Source of the DNA: Rathayibacter caricis DSM 15933
Lineage (GTDB): Bacteria; Actinomycetota; Actinomycetes; Actinomycetales; Microbacteriaceae
Direction of reading: 5' to 3'
DNA: 64,000 nucleotides
NCBI RefSeq assembly: GCF_003044275.1
Contig: NZ_PZPL01000001.1
Span: 3,410,001 to 3,474,000, forward strand
Made by a program: the position numbers and the translations under genes. Under the pieces are notes generated by a model, which saw only the letters and a list, made by a program, of their open reading frames with translations, did no database searches and was not told the origin of the DNA. Positions 56,480-64,000 of the stretch are shown one piece after another. How positions within the stretch are numbered: position 1 is the stretch's first letter; the number at the start of each line of letters is the position of its first letter.

Positions 56480-57784
56480 GTGAGTCAGGTCCCCCGCGCG
56501 CCCCGGCGCAGCCACGTCATCGATGTCTCGCCGCTCCGGGAGTCGCCCGCCTTCGCCCGGCTCTGGGCCGGCAACGTGATCTCGGGCATCGGCGGGCAGA
56601 TGACGATCGTCGCCGTCGGCCTGCACATCTACGAGCTCACCGGCTCGACGCTCGCGGTCGCGATGGTGGGGGTCGTCGCGCTCGTGCCGACCGTGATCGC
56701 GGGGCTCTACGGCGGGATGCTCGCCGACGCGTTCGACCGGCGGCTGGTCCTCCTCCTCTCGGCGATCGTGGCGTGGGGATCGACCGCGGGGATCGCGGCG
56801 CTCGCCTGGCTCGGCGCCGAGACTCCGCTGACCCTGTACCTGCTCACCGCGCTCAACGCGGTCGCGACCACCGTGATCGTGGCCACCCGGATGACGCTCG
56901 CCCCGCGGCTGCTCCGACCGGAGCCCGTGCCCGCGGCCGCCGCGCTCGGCGGGATCGCGAGCGGCGTCGAGGTGACCGTGGGACCGGCGCTGGCGGGTGT
57001 GCTGGTGGCCGGGGTCGGCTTCCCGGCGACCTACACGATCGACGTGGTGCTGTTCCTCGCGGCGTTCCTAGGGATCGTGGGTCTCCCGGCGCTGGTGCCC
57101 GAGGGCGAGCGGCAGCGGCCGGGACTCGAGTCGCTGCGGTTCGGGATGCGGTTCCTGCGCGGGGCGCCGAACATCCGCCTGTCGTTCCTCGTCGACATCG
57201 TCGCGATGACGTTCGGGCAGCCGAGGGTGGTCTTCCCCGCGGCGGCGGCGCTCCTGCTCGGGGGCGGAGCGGTCACGGTCGGGGTCCTGACGGCCGCGTT
57301 CGCGGTCGGTGCGCTGCTCAGCGGAGTCTTCTCGGGCCGGCTCACGGGAGTGCGGCAGCAGGGGCTCGCGATCGGACGGTCGATCCAGGTCTACGGCGGG
57401 TTCATCGCGGCGTTCGGCGCGGTGCTGCTGACCGCCGCGCTCGTCGGGCACGAGGACTCGGCGCCGGACCTCGCGCTCATCGCCCTCGCGTCGGTCGCCC
57501 TGGCCGGAGCCGGCGCGGCGGACAACATCAGCTCGATCTTCCGGCAGACGATGCTGCAGACCGCGGTCCCCGACAACATGCGCGGGCGGCTGCAGGGCGT
57601 GTTCATCGTGGTGGTGACCGGCGGTCCGCGCGTCGGAGACCTCTACACGGGGCTGCTGGCCTCGCTGGCGCTGCTCTGGCTGCCGCCGCTGGCCGGAGGG
57701 CTCGCGATCATCGGGATCCTCGGCGCGGTGCTGCGGACGCGGCCGGCGTTCCGCGGCTACGACGCGCTGCGTCCGACGGCGTGA
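56480..57784 (+). CDS. MFS transporter, EntS-like
   Basis: The 434-residue protein has 10-12 membrane helices. Its features, such as FARLWAGNVISGIGGQMTIVAVGLHIYELTGS, GLYGGMLADAFDRRLVLLLSAIV and MLQTAVPDNMRGRLQGVFIVVVTGG, match the EntS/NreA-like group that exports siderophores or other small molecules. The N-terminal charged segment is short. GTG at 56480 is chosen because CAGAAT, a -10-like hexamer, ends seven bases upstream; an ATG nine bases earlier (56471) would overlap that hexamer. No siderophore genes are adjacent, so the substrate is open. Confidence 0.78.
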   Translation: MSQVPRAPRRSHVIDVSPLRESPAFARLWAGNVISGIGGQMTIVAVGLHIYELTGSTLAVAMVGVVALVPTVIAGLYGGMLADAFDRRLVLLLSAIVAWGSTAGIAALAWLGAETPLTLYLLTALNAVATTVIVATRMTLAPRLLRPEPVPAAAALGGIASGVEVTVGPALAGVLVAGVGFPATYTIDVVLFLAAFLGIVGLPALVPEGERQRPGLESLRFGMRFLRGAPNIRLSFLVDIVAMTFGQPRVVFPAAAALLLGGGAVTVGVLTAAFAVGALLSGVFSGRLTGVRQQGLAIGRSIQVYGGFIAAFGAVLLTAALVGHEDSAPDLALIALASVALAGAGAADNISSIFRQTMLQTAVPDNMRGRLQGVFIVVVTGGPRVGDLYTGLLASLALLWLPPLAGGLAIIGILGAVLRTRPAFRGYDALRPTA

Positions 57785-57790
57785 GCCGAC

Positions 57791-57815
57791 CCGCCGCGCC
57801 CGGTGAGCGCGGCGG
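57791..57815. terminator. Bidirectional terminator after the MFS gene
   Basis: CCGCCGCGC pairs with GCGCGGCGG around a 7-base loop between convergent stops. Confidence 0.7.
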
Positions 57816-57823
57816 ACCCGGGG

Positions 57824-58099
57824 TCACTCCCCCGCGAAGTCGCTCGTGCCGCCGCCGTCGGTGAGGTTCTCGTCGGAGACGGCGCCGCTGTCGTCGTCGC
57901 GCCCCTCGACCCGCGTTGGGCGGTAGACGTGGAAGCCTTCGTCGTCGTCCTCCAGCTCCCAGACGACCTCGACCTCCTCGCCGTCGATGTCGGCGACCCG
58001 GGTGATGGTGGGCTGCGGGGCTCCGTCGACGAGCTCGAGGCGGATGCTCTCCTGCTCGGCGCCGCTGTCGAGGATGGCCGTGTACGTGGTGGTGTCCAT
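57824..58099 (-). CDS. Small acidic hypothetical protein
   Basis: This 91-residue, strongly acidic protein starts MDTTTYTAILDSGAEQESI and contains ADIDGEEVEVVWELEDDDEGFHVYRPTR. I do not recognise the family; the beta-strand-rich pattern may be a small fold. TACCGT (58106-58111) stands six bases before the ATG, consistent with a leaderless mRNA. It diverges from the PPOX-like gene. Confidence 0.6.
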   Translation of the reverse strand: MDTTTYTAILDSGAEQESIRLELVDGAPQPTITRVADIDGEEVEVVWELEDDDEGFHVYRPTRVEGRDDDSGAVSDENLTDGGGTSDFAGE

Positions 58100-58174
58100 G
58101 CCTCGACGGTAGGCACGCCCGCGGGGCGCTCGCCACCCCTTGCGGCGCTCGGGTGGACGCGTAGCGTCGCCTCC

Positions 58175-58681
58175 ATGACCGACACCGACATCACCCCCGC
58201 CGACTCCGACGACGTCGCCCAGATCGCCGAGCTCGTGAAGAGCGCGAAGATCGGGCTGCTCACGACCGTGAACGCCACGGGCCAGCTCGTCAGCCGTCCG
58301 CTCGCCGCCCAGGACACCGACTTCGACGGCGTGCTCTGGTTCTTCACCCAGGACCCCTCGCCCAAGGTCGAGGACATCCGCGCGAACCCGAGCGTGAACG
58401 TGGCGTTCGAGTCGAAGAAGGGCTACCTGTCGGTGGCCGGAACCGCGAGCGTCGTGCACGATGCGGCGAAGGTCGACGAGCTGTGGAGCCCCTCCGTCTC
58501 GGGCTGGTTCCCCGACGGCAAGGACGACCCGACCGTCGCCCTGATCCGCGTCGACGCCGAGACGGTGGAGCTGTGGGCGTCGGACGAGCCCGGGCCCGTC
58601 GTGCTGTTCAAGGTGCTGACCGCCGCGGTCCGGGGCGGGCAGCCGGACGTGGGTGAGAACCGCACCGTCTCGTTCGAGTAG
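58175..58681 (+). CDS. Pyridoxamine 5'-phosphate oxidase-like flavoprotein (general stress protein type)
   Basis: The 168-residue protein belongs to the PPOX-like split-barrel group of GSP26. Visible are IAELVKSAKIGLLTTVNATGQLVSRPLAAQ, DGVLWFFTQDPSPKVEDIRANPSVNVAFESKKGYLSVAGTASVV and FPDGKDDPTVALIRVDAETVELWASD, which fits the family along its length. It probably binds FMN or F420. TAGCGT (58162-58167) stands seven bases before the ATG. Confidence 0.85.
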   Translation: MTDTDITPADSDDVAQIAELVKSAKIGLLTTVNATGQLVSRPLAAQDTDFDGVLWFFTQDPSPKVEDIRANPSVNVAFESKKGYLSVAGTASVVHDAAKVDELWSPSVSGWFPDGKDDPTVALIRVDAETVELWASDEPGPVVLFKVLTAAVRGGQPDVGENRTVSFE

Positions 58682-58776
58682 ACGCGCCTGCTGTCTCCTT
58701 CCGCGGGATGCCGTTCCGGTACGCCTCGTCCGTTGTGTCGCGTCCCGGAGTGGCATCTCGCGGCGGAGTGATGGGG

Positions 58777-59505
58777 TCAGGGACCGCCGAAGCGCTCGGT
58801 GCGGACGCGCTCGGGGGCGTGGCCCTGGGCCACCAGGGCTGTCGCGACGGCCTCGACGAAGGCGGTCGGGCCGCAGACGTAGACCGTGGGCTCGGCCGAG
58901 GGCGGCAGGGCCGCCTCGGCGAGCAGCTCCGGAGTGAGACGGCCGGCCGGACGGGCCGCACCGGGCGGAGCGACGCGGGTGTAGACCACCTTCGTCGCCA
59001 CTCCGCCCTGCTCGGCCGGCAGCTCGGCCAGCCGCTGCAGGTCGTCGCGGTAGTAGGCGAAGACGGGCGAGCGCACCGAGTAGAGCAGGCGCATCGGAGC
59101 CGCGCTGCCGACCCGGCCGTGCTCGCGCGCCATCGCCATCAGCGGGACGAGACCGCTGCCGCCGGCGATCAGCTGCACGGGCTCGGTCTGCTCGGGCCGC
59201 CAGACGAACCAGCCGCCGATCGGACCGCGCACCTCGAGGCTGTCCCCCGCTTCGAGGCCCTCGACGAGGTACGGCGACACCTCGCCGTCCTCCAGGCGCT
59301 CGACCGCCAGCTCGACGTGCTCGCCGTCGGCGGGCGCGCCGATCGAGTAGGAACGGCTGGCATGGTAGCCGTCGGGGGCCGTGAGCCGGACGTCGAGGTG
59401 CTGCCCGGCGAGGTGACCGGGCCAGCCGGGCACGCGCAGCGTGATCAGTCGCGAGGTCGGGGTGAGCGGGGCGACCGCCTCGGCGGTCGACTCCTGCCAG
59501 ATCAC
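58777..59505 (-). CDS. FAD/NAD(P)-dependent oxidoreductase (ferredoxin reductase-like)
   Basis: The 242-residue flavoprotein has the FAD motif ASRSYSIGAP (about residues 50-59), LEVRGPIGGWFVW, the NAD(P) motif IAGGSGLVPLMAM and the C-terminal VYVCGPTAFVEAVATAL. It has no iron-sulfur domain, so it should pass electrons directly or through a small carrier. The GTG start overlaps the stop of the molybdoenzyme gene (GTGA), strongly suggesting it supplies that enzyme with electrons from NAD(P)H. Confidence 0.85.
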   Translation of the reverse strand: MIWQESTAEAVAPLTPTSRLITLRVPGWPGHLAGQHLDVRLTAPDGYHASRSYSIGAPADGEHVELAVERLEDGEVSPYLVEGLEAGDSLEVRGPIGGWFVWRPEQTEPVQLIAGGSGLVPLMAMAREHGRVGSAAPMRLLYSVRSPVFAYYRDDLQRLAELPAEQGGVATKVVYTRVAPPGAARPAGRLTPELLAEAALPPSAEPTVYVCGPTAFVEAVATALVAQGHAPERVRTERFGGP

Positions 59506-60086
59506 CGGTAGCGCTCCTCTTTCCACGGGTCTCCGTGCATGTGGTAGCCGTTCTGCTCCCAGAAGCCGGGCTCGTCGCCGGGCATCAAGCGGAGGCTCCT
59601 CACCCACTTGGCGCTCTTCCAGAAGTAGAGGTGCGGCACCAGCAGTCGCGCAGGTCCGCCGTGCTCGGCGGCGAGGGGCTCGCCCTCGAACGTGGTCGCC
59701 ACCCAGGCCTTGCCCCCGCGGATCTCGGCCAGCGGCAGGTTGGTGGTGTAGCCGCCGAAGCTCTGCGCCATGACGTAGCCGGCGTCGGTCTCGACGCCCT
59801 CGAGGAGGGTGTCGACCGAGACGCCGCGCCAGGTGGTGCCGAGCTTGGACCAGCGGGTGACGCAGTGGATGTCGGTGTGCACGTCCTCCTGCGGCAGGGC
59901 CTGGAACTCGTCCCAGGTCCAGCTCCGGACGCCGGCGGGGCCCGCGTCGATCGAGAAGCTCCACTCGTGGATGTTCGGCGTCGGCCCGATGGAGAGGACG
60001 GGGAAGCCCGTCTCGAGGTACTGCCCGGGCGGGATGTCCGGATTCTCGGCGCGCTTGCCGAAGAAGCCCCGCGTGATGATGCCCAT
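59502..60086 (-). CDS. Molybdopterin-dependent oxidoreductase, MsrP/sulfite-oxidase fold, no export signal
   Basis: The 194-residue protein has the sulfite oxidase-like molybdopterin fold with the Mo-ligand Cys75 in DIHCVTRWSK, then WRGVSVDTLL, FGGYTTNLPLAEI and LVPHLYFWKSAKWVRSLRL. MsrP (YedY) in proteobacteria is exported by Tat and paired with membrane MsrQ; here there is no Tat signal and the partner is a soluble flavin reductase, so it acts in the cytoplasm. Substrate could be methionine sulfoxide, sulfite or another oxide. The next gene is translationally coupled. Confidence 0.82.
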   Translation of the reverse strand: MGIITRGFFGKRAENPDIPPGQYLETGFPVLSIGPTPNIHEWSFSIDAGPAGVRSWTWDEFQALPQEDVHTDIHCVTRWSKLGTTWRGVSVDTLLEGVETDAGYVMAQSFGGYTTNLPLAEIRGGKAWVATTFEGEPLAAEHGGPARLLVPHLYFWKSAKWVRSLRLMPGDEPGFWEQNGYHMHGDPWKEERYR

Positions 60087-60234
60087 GTCCGCCCTCGTCG
60101 TCCTCGGGGCAGCGCCCCGGCTCGGTGGAAACCGCTCGTCGATCGTCAGGCTATCGCGGCGGCGCGGCGCTACTCCATCGCGGGCCCTCGGGCGAGCCCG
60201 AGCCGGTGTCGGCGGTGAGTGCGAGGATCGGCGC

Positions 60235-61311
60235 ATGAGACGAACCGTCGTGCCGCCGTACCTCCTCGTCCGCATCGCCCGACTCGACGATCCCGCGTTC
60301 GCGCGGGCCGCCCGGGCCGCGAGCCGCTCCCTCGAGCAGGACGTGCCGTTCCGGCGCGTGCGCCCGGGCGAGCCGTCTCCCGGCCGCGGGACGCCGGGCC
60401 CGACCGCCACCGCCACTCCGACGCCCCGCAACCGGGTCGCCGCCCTGCAGCGCACCATCTCGGACGCGCAGACGACCGAGTCGCTCCCCGGCGTCACCGT
60501 CCGCACCGAGGGGCAGCCCTCGAACGGCGACGTCACGGTGGACGAGGCGTACGACGGGCTGGGAGCGATGTCCGCGTTCCTCCAGCAGGCCTACGGCCGC
60601 GACTCCATCGACGACGCCTGGCTGCCGCTGGACGCGACCGTGCACTTCGGCGACGACTACGACAACGCGTTCTGGGACGGCTCCCGGATGGTCTTCGGCG
60701 ACGGCGACGGGCAGGTGTTCCGCCGCTTCACGATCTCGCCGAGCGTGATCGGGCACGAGCTCGCGCACGGGATGACCGAGTACACCGCGAACCTCGTCTA
60801 CCGCGGGCAGTCGGGCGCGCTCAACGAGTCGATCTCGGACGTCTTCGGCGCGCTGCTCGAGCAGTTCGGAGCCGGGCAGAGCGCGGAGGAGGCGAGCTGG
60901 CTGATCGGCGAGGGGCTCTTCACCGACGAGGTCGAGGGCACGGCCCTGCGCTCGATGATCGCGCCCGGCACCGCCTACGACGACGACGTGCTGGGCAAGG
61001 ATCCGCAGCCGGGTTCGATGGACGACTACGTCGACACCGAGGACGACAACGGCGGCGTGCACATCAACTCCGGGATCCCGAACCGGGCCTTCGCGGTGGC
61101 CGCGATCGAGCTCGGCGGGAAGGCGTGGGAGCGCGCAGGCCAGGTCTGGTACGACGTGCTGACCGGCGGAGTGCTCACGGCGACCGCCGACTTCGCGGGA
61201 TTCGCGAGGCTCACGGTCGCCGCGGCGGCCGAGCGCTACGGTGCCGGGTCGGACGTCGAGTCGGCGGTGCGCACCGGCTGGAGCACGGTGGGGGTCGAGG
61301 TCCCCGCCTGA
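60235..61311 (+). CDS. Protealysin-like metalloprotease (family M4)
   Basis: This is a zinc neutral protease of the thermolysin family. The 358-residue protein lacks a signal peptide and has the short PPYLL motif at residues 7-11 found in protealysin-type propeptides. The catalytic core has HELAH (GHELAHGMTEY, about 173), the zinc Glu in ALNESISDVFG (about 198) and GGVHINSGIPNRAF (about 274). Protealysin-like enzymes are intracellular or released without Sec. The next gene encodes an emfourin-like inhibitor. No -10 close to the ATG is seen. Confidence 0.88.
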   Translation: MRRTVVPPYLLVRIARLDDPAFARAARAASRSLEQDVPFRRVRPGEPSPGRGTPGPTATATPTPRNRVAALQRTISDAQTTESLPGVTVRTEGQPSNGDVTVDEAYDGLGAMSAFLQQAYGRDSIDDAWLPLDATVHFGDDYDNAFWDGSRMVFGDGDGQVFRRFTISPSVIGHELAHGMTEYTANLVYRGQSGALNESISDVFGALLEQFGAGQSAEEASWLIGEGLFTDEVEGTALRSMIAPGTAYDDDVLGKDPQPGSMDDYVDTEDDNGGVHINSGIPNRAFAVAAIELGGKAWERAGQVWYDVLTGGVLTATADFAGFARLTVAAAAERYGAGSDVESAVRTGWSTVGVEVPA

Positions 61312-61361
61312 GCGGGCGCCGACCCCTCCCCTTCGGAGGGCGGGCGAGTACCATCGCGCGC

Positions 61362-61664
61362 ATGGACGTCATCGTGTCGCGCAGCGGAGGATTCGCCGGA
61401 CTCCGGCGCGTGTGGCGGGTCGACGTGGAGGAGCAGCCGGACGAGCGCGCATGGCGGGAGCTGCTGGGGTCCCTGCCGTGGGAGGCGGACGACGAACCGC
61501 AGGCCTCCGCCGGCCGCTCCGCCTCCGCTGCCGCCCCGGGCCGACCGGATCGCTTCGTGTACGAGATCCAGGTGCAGACCCACCACGTGCGGCTCGGCGA
61601 GACCGAGCTCGACGGGGCATGGCGGGAGCTGGTCGACCGGGTGCGCAAGGCGCAGCCGAGCTGA
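61362..61664 (+). CDS. Emfourin-like protease inhibitor
   Basis: The 100-residue protein starts MDVIVSRSGGFAGLRRVW, has a Ser/Ala-rich insert around residues 48-63 and ends with VYEIQVQTHHVRLGETELDGAWRELVDRV. Size, the opening GGFAG and the position directly after a protealysin-type gene match emfourin, the slow-binding inhibitor characterised for Serratia protealysin. TACCAT (61349-61354) stands seven bases before the ATG, so it can be transcribed on its own. Inhibition of the neighbour is an inference. Confidence 0.78.
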   Translation: MDVIVSRSGGFAGLRRVWRVDVEEQPDERAWRELLGSLPWEADDEPQASAGRSASAAAPGRPDRFVYEIQVQTHHVRLGETELDGAWRELVDRVRKAQPS

Positions 61665-61683
61665 CGACTCCCCGGCCCCGGAC

Positions 61684-61726
61684 ACGACGAAGGCGCAGCC
61701 CCTCACGGGAGCTGCGCCTTCGTCGT
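61684..61726. terminator. Bidirectional terminator, emfourin-like/FKBP genes
   Basis: A perfect 16-bp stem ACGACGAAGGCGCAGC/GCTGCGCCTTCGTCGT with an 11-base loop lies between convergent stops. Confidence 0.85.
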
Positions 61727-61739
61727 CGGTGCGGAGGGA

Positions 61740-62114
61740 CTACTTCGTGCCGAGCAGATCGATCACGAAGATCAGGGTCTTGCCGGACAGTGGGTGCCCG
61801 CCGCCCGCGGGACCGTAGGCCAGGGCCGGCGGGCAGATCAGCTTGCGACGTCCGCCGACCTTCATGCCGGGGATGCCCTGCTGCCAGGCGCGGATCAGGT
61901 TGTTCAGGGGGAAGTTGATCGACTGGTTGCGGCTCCAGGAGGAGTCGAACTCCTCGCCGGTGTCGTACTCGACGCCGAGGTAGTGCACCTCGACGGTCGA
62001 GCCGGGCTGCGCCTCGGCGCCGTCGCCGACGACGACGTCCTCGACGACGAGGGAGTCGGGGGCCGGGCCGTCGGGGGCGTCGACCTCGGGCTTGGTCAGG
62101 TTCTCGCTGCTCAT
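61740..62114 (-). CDS. FKBP-type peptidyl-prolyl cis-trans isomerase
   Basis: This is a folding helper that isomerises prolyl bonds. The 124-residue single-domain FKBP has VEVHYLGVEYDTGEEFDSSW, LIRAWQQGIPGMKVGGRRKLICPPALAYG and LIFVIDLL, the full domain. It has no signal peptide, so it is cytosolic. ATG at 62114 is preferred over that at 62120 because a TAAGAT (62123-62128) lies eight bases upstream, fitting the leaderless pattern. Confidence 0.9.
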   Translation of the reverse strand: MSSENLTKPEVDAPDGPAPDSLVVEDVVVGDGAEAQPGSTVEVHYLGVEYDTGEEFDSSWSRNQSINFPLNNLIRAWQQGIPGMKVGGRRKLICPPALAYGPAGGGHPLSGKTLIFVIDLLGTK

Positions 62115-62185
62115 GGTCATCGATCTTAGAGCGGGGCGGCCGGGAGCGGGGTGTGCGGGGAGGGGCGGGCCGGGAGACGGTGGAT

Positions 62186-62461
62186 CTCGATACGCCCGCT
62201 GCGCGGGCTACTCGATCAGCAGGGAGGGGGCGGGCGGTTCCTGGTGGTCGAGTAGCCGCGGAGCGACGGATCGAGGCCCGCCATCACCAGGAGACGTCGA
62301 TCTCGATACGCCCGCTGCGCGGGCTACTCGATCAGCAAGGGTAGAGAGGAGAGGACGGGCAGCGTCCGGTGGTCGAGTAGCCGCGGAGCGGCGTGTCGAG
62401 ACCACCACCGACCGGATACGTCGATCTCGATACGCCCGCTGCGCGGGCTACTCGATCAGCA
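62186..62461. repeat. Array of five REP-like palindromic elements in alternating orientation
   Basis: Forward copies with CTCGATACGCCCGCTGCG lie at 62186-62222, 62302-62337 and 62426-62461. Reverse copies with GGTGGTCGAGTAGCCGCGG lie at 62243-62278 and 62368-62403. They alternate strictly and have the same core as the two elements at 5199-5297. The array fills the space between the FKBP and helicase genes (62115-62551), where no gene is seen. Confidence 0.9.
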
Positions 62462-62551
62462 CGGGTGGGCGCGGGCGGGTGAGGGAGCCCGGGGACGTCG
62501 AGGGAGCCCGGTGCTGCCGGCTCCCTCGACGGGTCGGGGTTCCCTCGGGGG

Positions 62552-64000
62552 TCACTCGACGAGGGTGAGGCGCTGGGTGGGGCGGGTCATGGCGACGTAG
62601 AGGGCGGCGGCGCCGCGCTCGCCGGCGGCGGCGATCAGGCGGGGACGGGCGATGACGACGGAGTCGAACTCGAGCCCCTTGGCCTCGGTGGTCGAGAGGA
62701 CGGCGATCGCGCGGTCGAGCCCCGTGGAGCCTCGGCCGACGGCGCGGCCGAACTCGTCCTCGAGGCGGGCGGTGACGGCGTCGAGGTCGGCGTCGGGCGC
62801 GATGACGGCGAGGGTCCCCTCCGTCGAGATCGCGCGGTCCTCGCGGATCGCGCCGAGCACGCGGTCGGGCAGCGCCGCGTCGCCGCGGTCGCGGATCGTG
62901 CGGACGGGCCACTCCGTCGACCGGACCGAGCGGCTCGGGGTGATCTCGAGTCCGTTCCCGCGCGCCGTCCGCTCGGCGAACGCGACGATCTGCGCGGGAG
63001 TGCGGTAGTTGACCGTCAACTCCTCGATGCGCCACACCGGCGGCTCGCCGTCCCGGCCCTGACGGCCGAAGGCGTCGCGGAGCGCGGCGTCCCAGCTCGA
63101 CGCGGCCGAGGCTCCCGACGCCTGCGCGGTGTCGCCCACGATCGTGAACGAGCGCATCGGGCAGCGGCGGATGAGCACGCGCCACTGCATCGGCGAGAGC
63201 TCCTGCGCCTCGTCGACCACGACGTGGCCGTAGGTCCACGAGCGGTCGGCGGCGGCGCGCTCGGCCGTCGTGCCCTGGCTCGTGCGCTCCGCGAATCCGG
63301 CGGCGAGGTCCTTCGCGTTGACGAGGCCGTCGACGCCCATGTTGCGGATGGCCTGCTCGGCGTTCTCGACGTCGCGGCGGCGCTGCTCCTTCTCGGCCTT
63401 CTTCTGCGCGTCGGCGTGGTCGTCGTAGGCGCCGAGGAGCTCGGCGGCCTCGTCGAGCAGCGGCACGTCCGAGACCGTGAAGGGCTCGTCGCGCCCCCGC
63501 CGCAGCAGCGCGCGCTGCTCTGGGGTCCAGCGCGGCGTGAGTGCGGCGAACCAGTTCGGCCGGGCGTAGAGGTCCTGGATCAGCTTCTCGGGGGTGAGCG
63601 GGATCCACGCGGTGTTCAGGGCGATGCGCACGTCGTTCGCGGTGCGGACGTCCTCCCGGAGCACCGCCTCATCGGCCTCGTCGACCGTGTTGCCGTGGCT
63701 GCGGAGCTGATCGGCGAGCTGCTTCGTGAGGTCGCGGATCATGGTCTTCACGAAGCCCACGCGCGCCTCGTTGTGCGGCTTGCGCGACTCCCGGGCGCGG
63801 GTGATCGCGCGCTCGACGTCGTGCGGCTCGAGGCGCAGCTTCTCGCCGTTGACGTCGAGGATCTGCGTCTCGGCCGGCACGATCTGACGCGAGCGGACGG
63901 CCCGGCGCAGCAGCTCCGCCATGCGGGCGGAGCCCTTCACCCGGGCGACGGCCGGGTCGTCCTCGTCGACGAGGTCGAGCCCCGGGTAGAGCTGCCCGAG
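62552..64000 (-). CDS. HelD-like UvrD-family ATPase, C-terminal part (cut by window edge)
   Basis: HelD-type proteins are UvrD-like ATPases that pull stalled RNA polymerase off DNA. The visible C-terminal 482 residues include a coiled-coil region (DDHADAQKKAEKEQRRRDVENAEQ), motif II WTYGHVVVDEAQELSPMQ, GDTAQASGASAASSWDAAL, motif IV ELTVNYRTPAQIVAFAE, motif V TEAKGLEFDSVVIA and motif VI ALYVAMTRPTQRL. The Walker A half lies upstream of the right edge. UvrD/PcrA helicases are an alternative, but the DEAQE motif, the arrangement and the length fit HelD better. Confidence 0.78.
   Translation of the reverse strand, partial: LGQLYPGLDLVDEDDPAVARVKGSARMAELLRRAVRSRQIVPAETQILDVNGEKLRLEPHDVERAITRARESRKPHNEARVGFVKTMIRDLTKQLADQLRSHGNTVDEADEAVLREDVRTANDVRIALNTAWIPLTPEKLIQDLYARPNWFAALTPRWTPEQRALLRRGRDEPFTVSDVPLLDEAAELLGAYDDHADAQKKAEKEQRRRDVENAEQAIRNMGVDGLVNAKDLAAGFAERTSQGTTAERAAADRSWTYGHVVVDEAQELSPMQWRVLIRRCPMRSFTIVGDTAQASGASAASSWDAALRDAFGRQGRDGEPPVWRIEELTVNYRTPAQIVAFAERTARGNGLEITPSRSVRSTEWPVRTIRDRGDAALPDRVLGAIREDRAISTEGTLAVIAPDADLDAVTARLEDEFGRAVGRGSTGLDRAIAVLSTTEAKGLEFDSVVIARPRLIAAAGERGAAALYVAMTRPTQRLTLVE

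Overview
The window is about 70% GC and carries gene families typical of Actinobacteria: PriA-type HisA, ThyX, DUF3046 beside recA, ClgR, RNase J, a gluABCD-like transporter, LexA with a divergent LysM gene, and SigK/RskA. Protein style and gene order point to the family Microbacteriaceae (Rathayibacter, Clavibacter or Curtobacterium relatives). This placement is inferred from reading the sequence; no search was run. Nearly everything looks like stable chromosome. No rRNA, tRNA, CRISPR array, prophage or intact insertion sequence is seen.

Layout. 1-5085: arginine synthesis (argJ fragment, argC) and pheST, all on the minus strand. 5086-8896: palindromic repeats, then a glutamate-type ABC importer (gluA-B-C-D). 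9010-11282: infC-rpmI-rplT plus a SpoU methyltransferase; infC starts at AUC. 11647-16040: a DUF1844 gene, an SseB-like gene and his genes (hisC, hisB, hisH, priA). 16117-17505: an SOS locus in which a LysM protein and lexA diverge from a region holding two LexA-box-like palindromes; lexA is followed by a 30-bp tandem repeat. 17992-25489: hflX, an RNA or small-molecule methyltransferase, dapF, miaA, miaB, recX and recA, the last with two SOS-like boxes upstream. 25781-34018: DUF3046, clgR, cinA, pgsA, ftsK, GNAT, rnj and dapA. 34019-35403: an AbiEi/DUF559-type gene bracketed by two inverted copies of a palindromic repeat and a 19-bp iteron-like array. 35404-48169: thyX, a thioredoxin pair, a TIGR01777 gene, dapB, an M16 peptidase and pnp; an accessory cassette of two aldo/keto reductases and a GH13 glucosidase lies between the peptidase and pnp. 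48536-55398: accessory genes between pnp and rpsO, including an MFS/LysR pair and a SigK-RskA-sortase-DUF4397 surface module. 55502-64000: rpsO, a second MFS gene, a molybdoenzyme with its reductase, a protealysin-like protease with an emfourin-like inhibitor, an FKBP, five palindromic repeats and the C-terminal part of a HelD-like helicase.

How the genes fit together. The core is the widespread actinobacterial chain rpsO-pnp-M16-dapB-thyX-dapA-rnj-ftsK-pgsA-cinA-clgR-recA-recX-miaB-miaA-dapF-hflX-lexA, here opened by accessory insertions. dapA, dapB and dapF together supply meso-diaminopimelate and lysine precursors. lexA, recA, recX and the LysM gene form an SOS group. infC, rpmI, rplT, rpsO, pnp, rnj, miaA and miaB serve translation and RNA turnover.

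A recurring property is that about twenty genes have a TANNNT -10 hexamer 6-8 bases before the start codon and no Shine-Dalgarno sequence, which implies leaderless transcripts. I used this to choose several starts. The most unusual loci are the DUF559 gene with its flanking palindromes and iterons, the lexA 3' minisatellite, and the cytoplasmic MsrP-like enzyme with a soluble flavin reductase.
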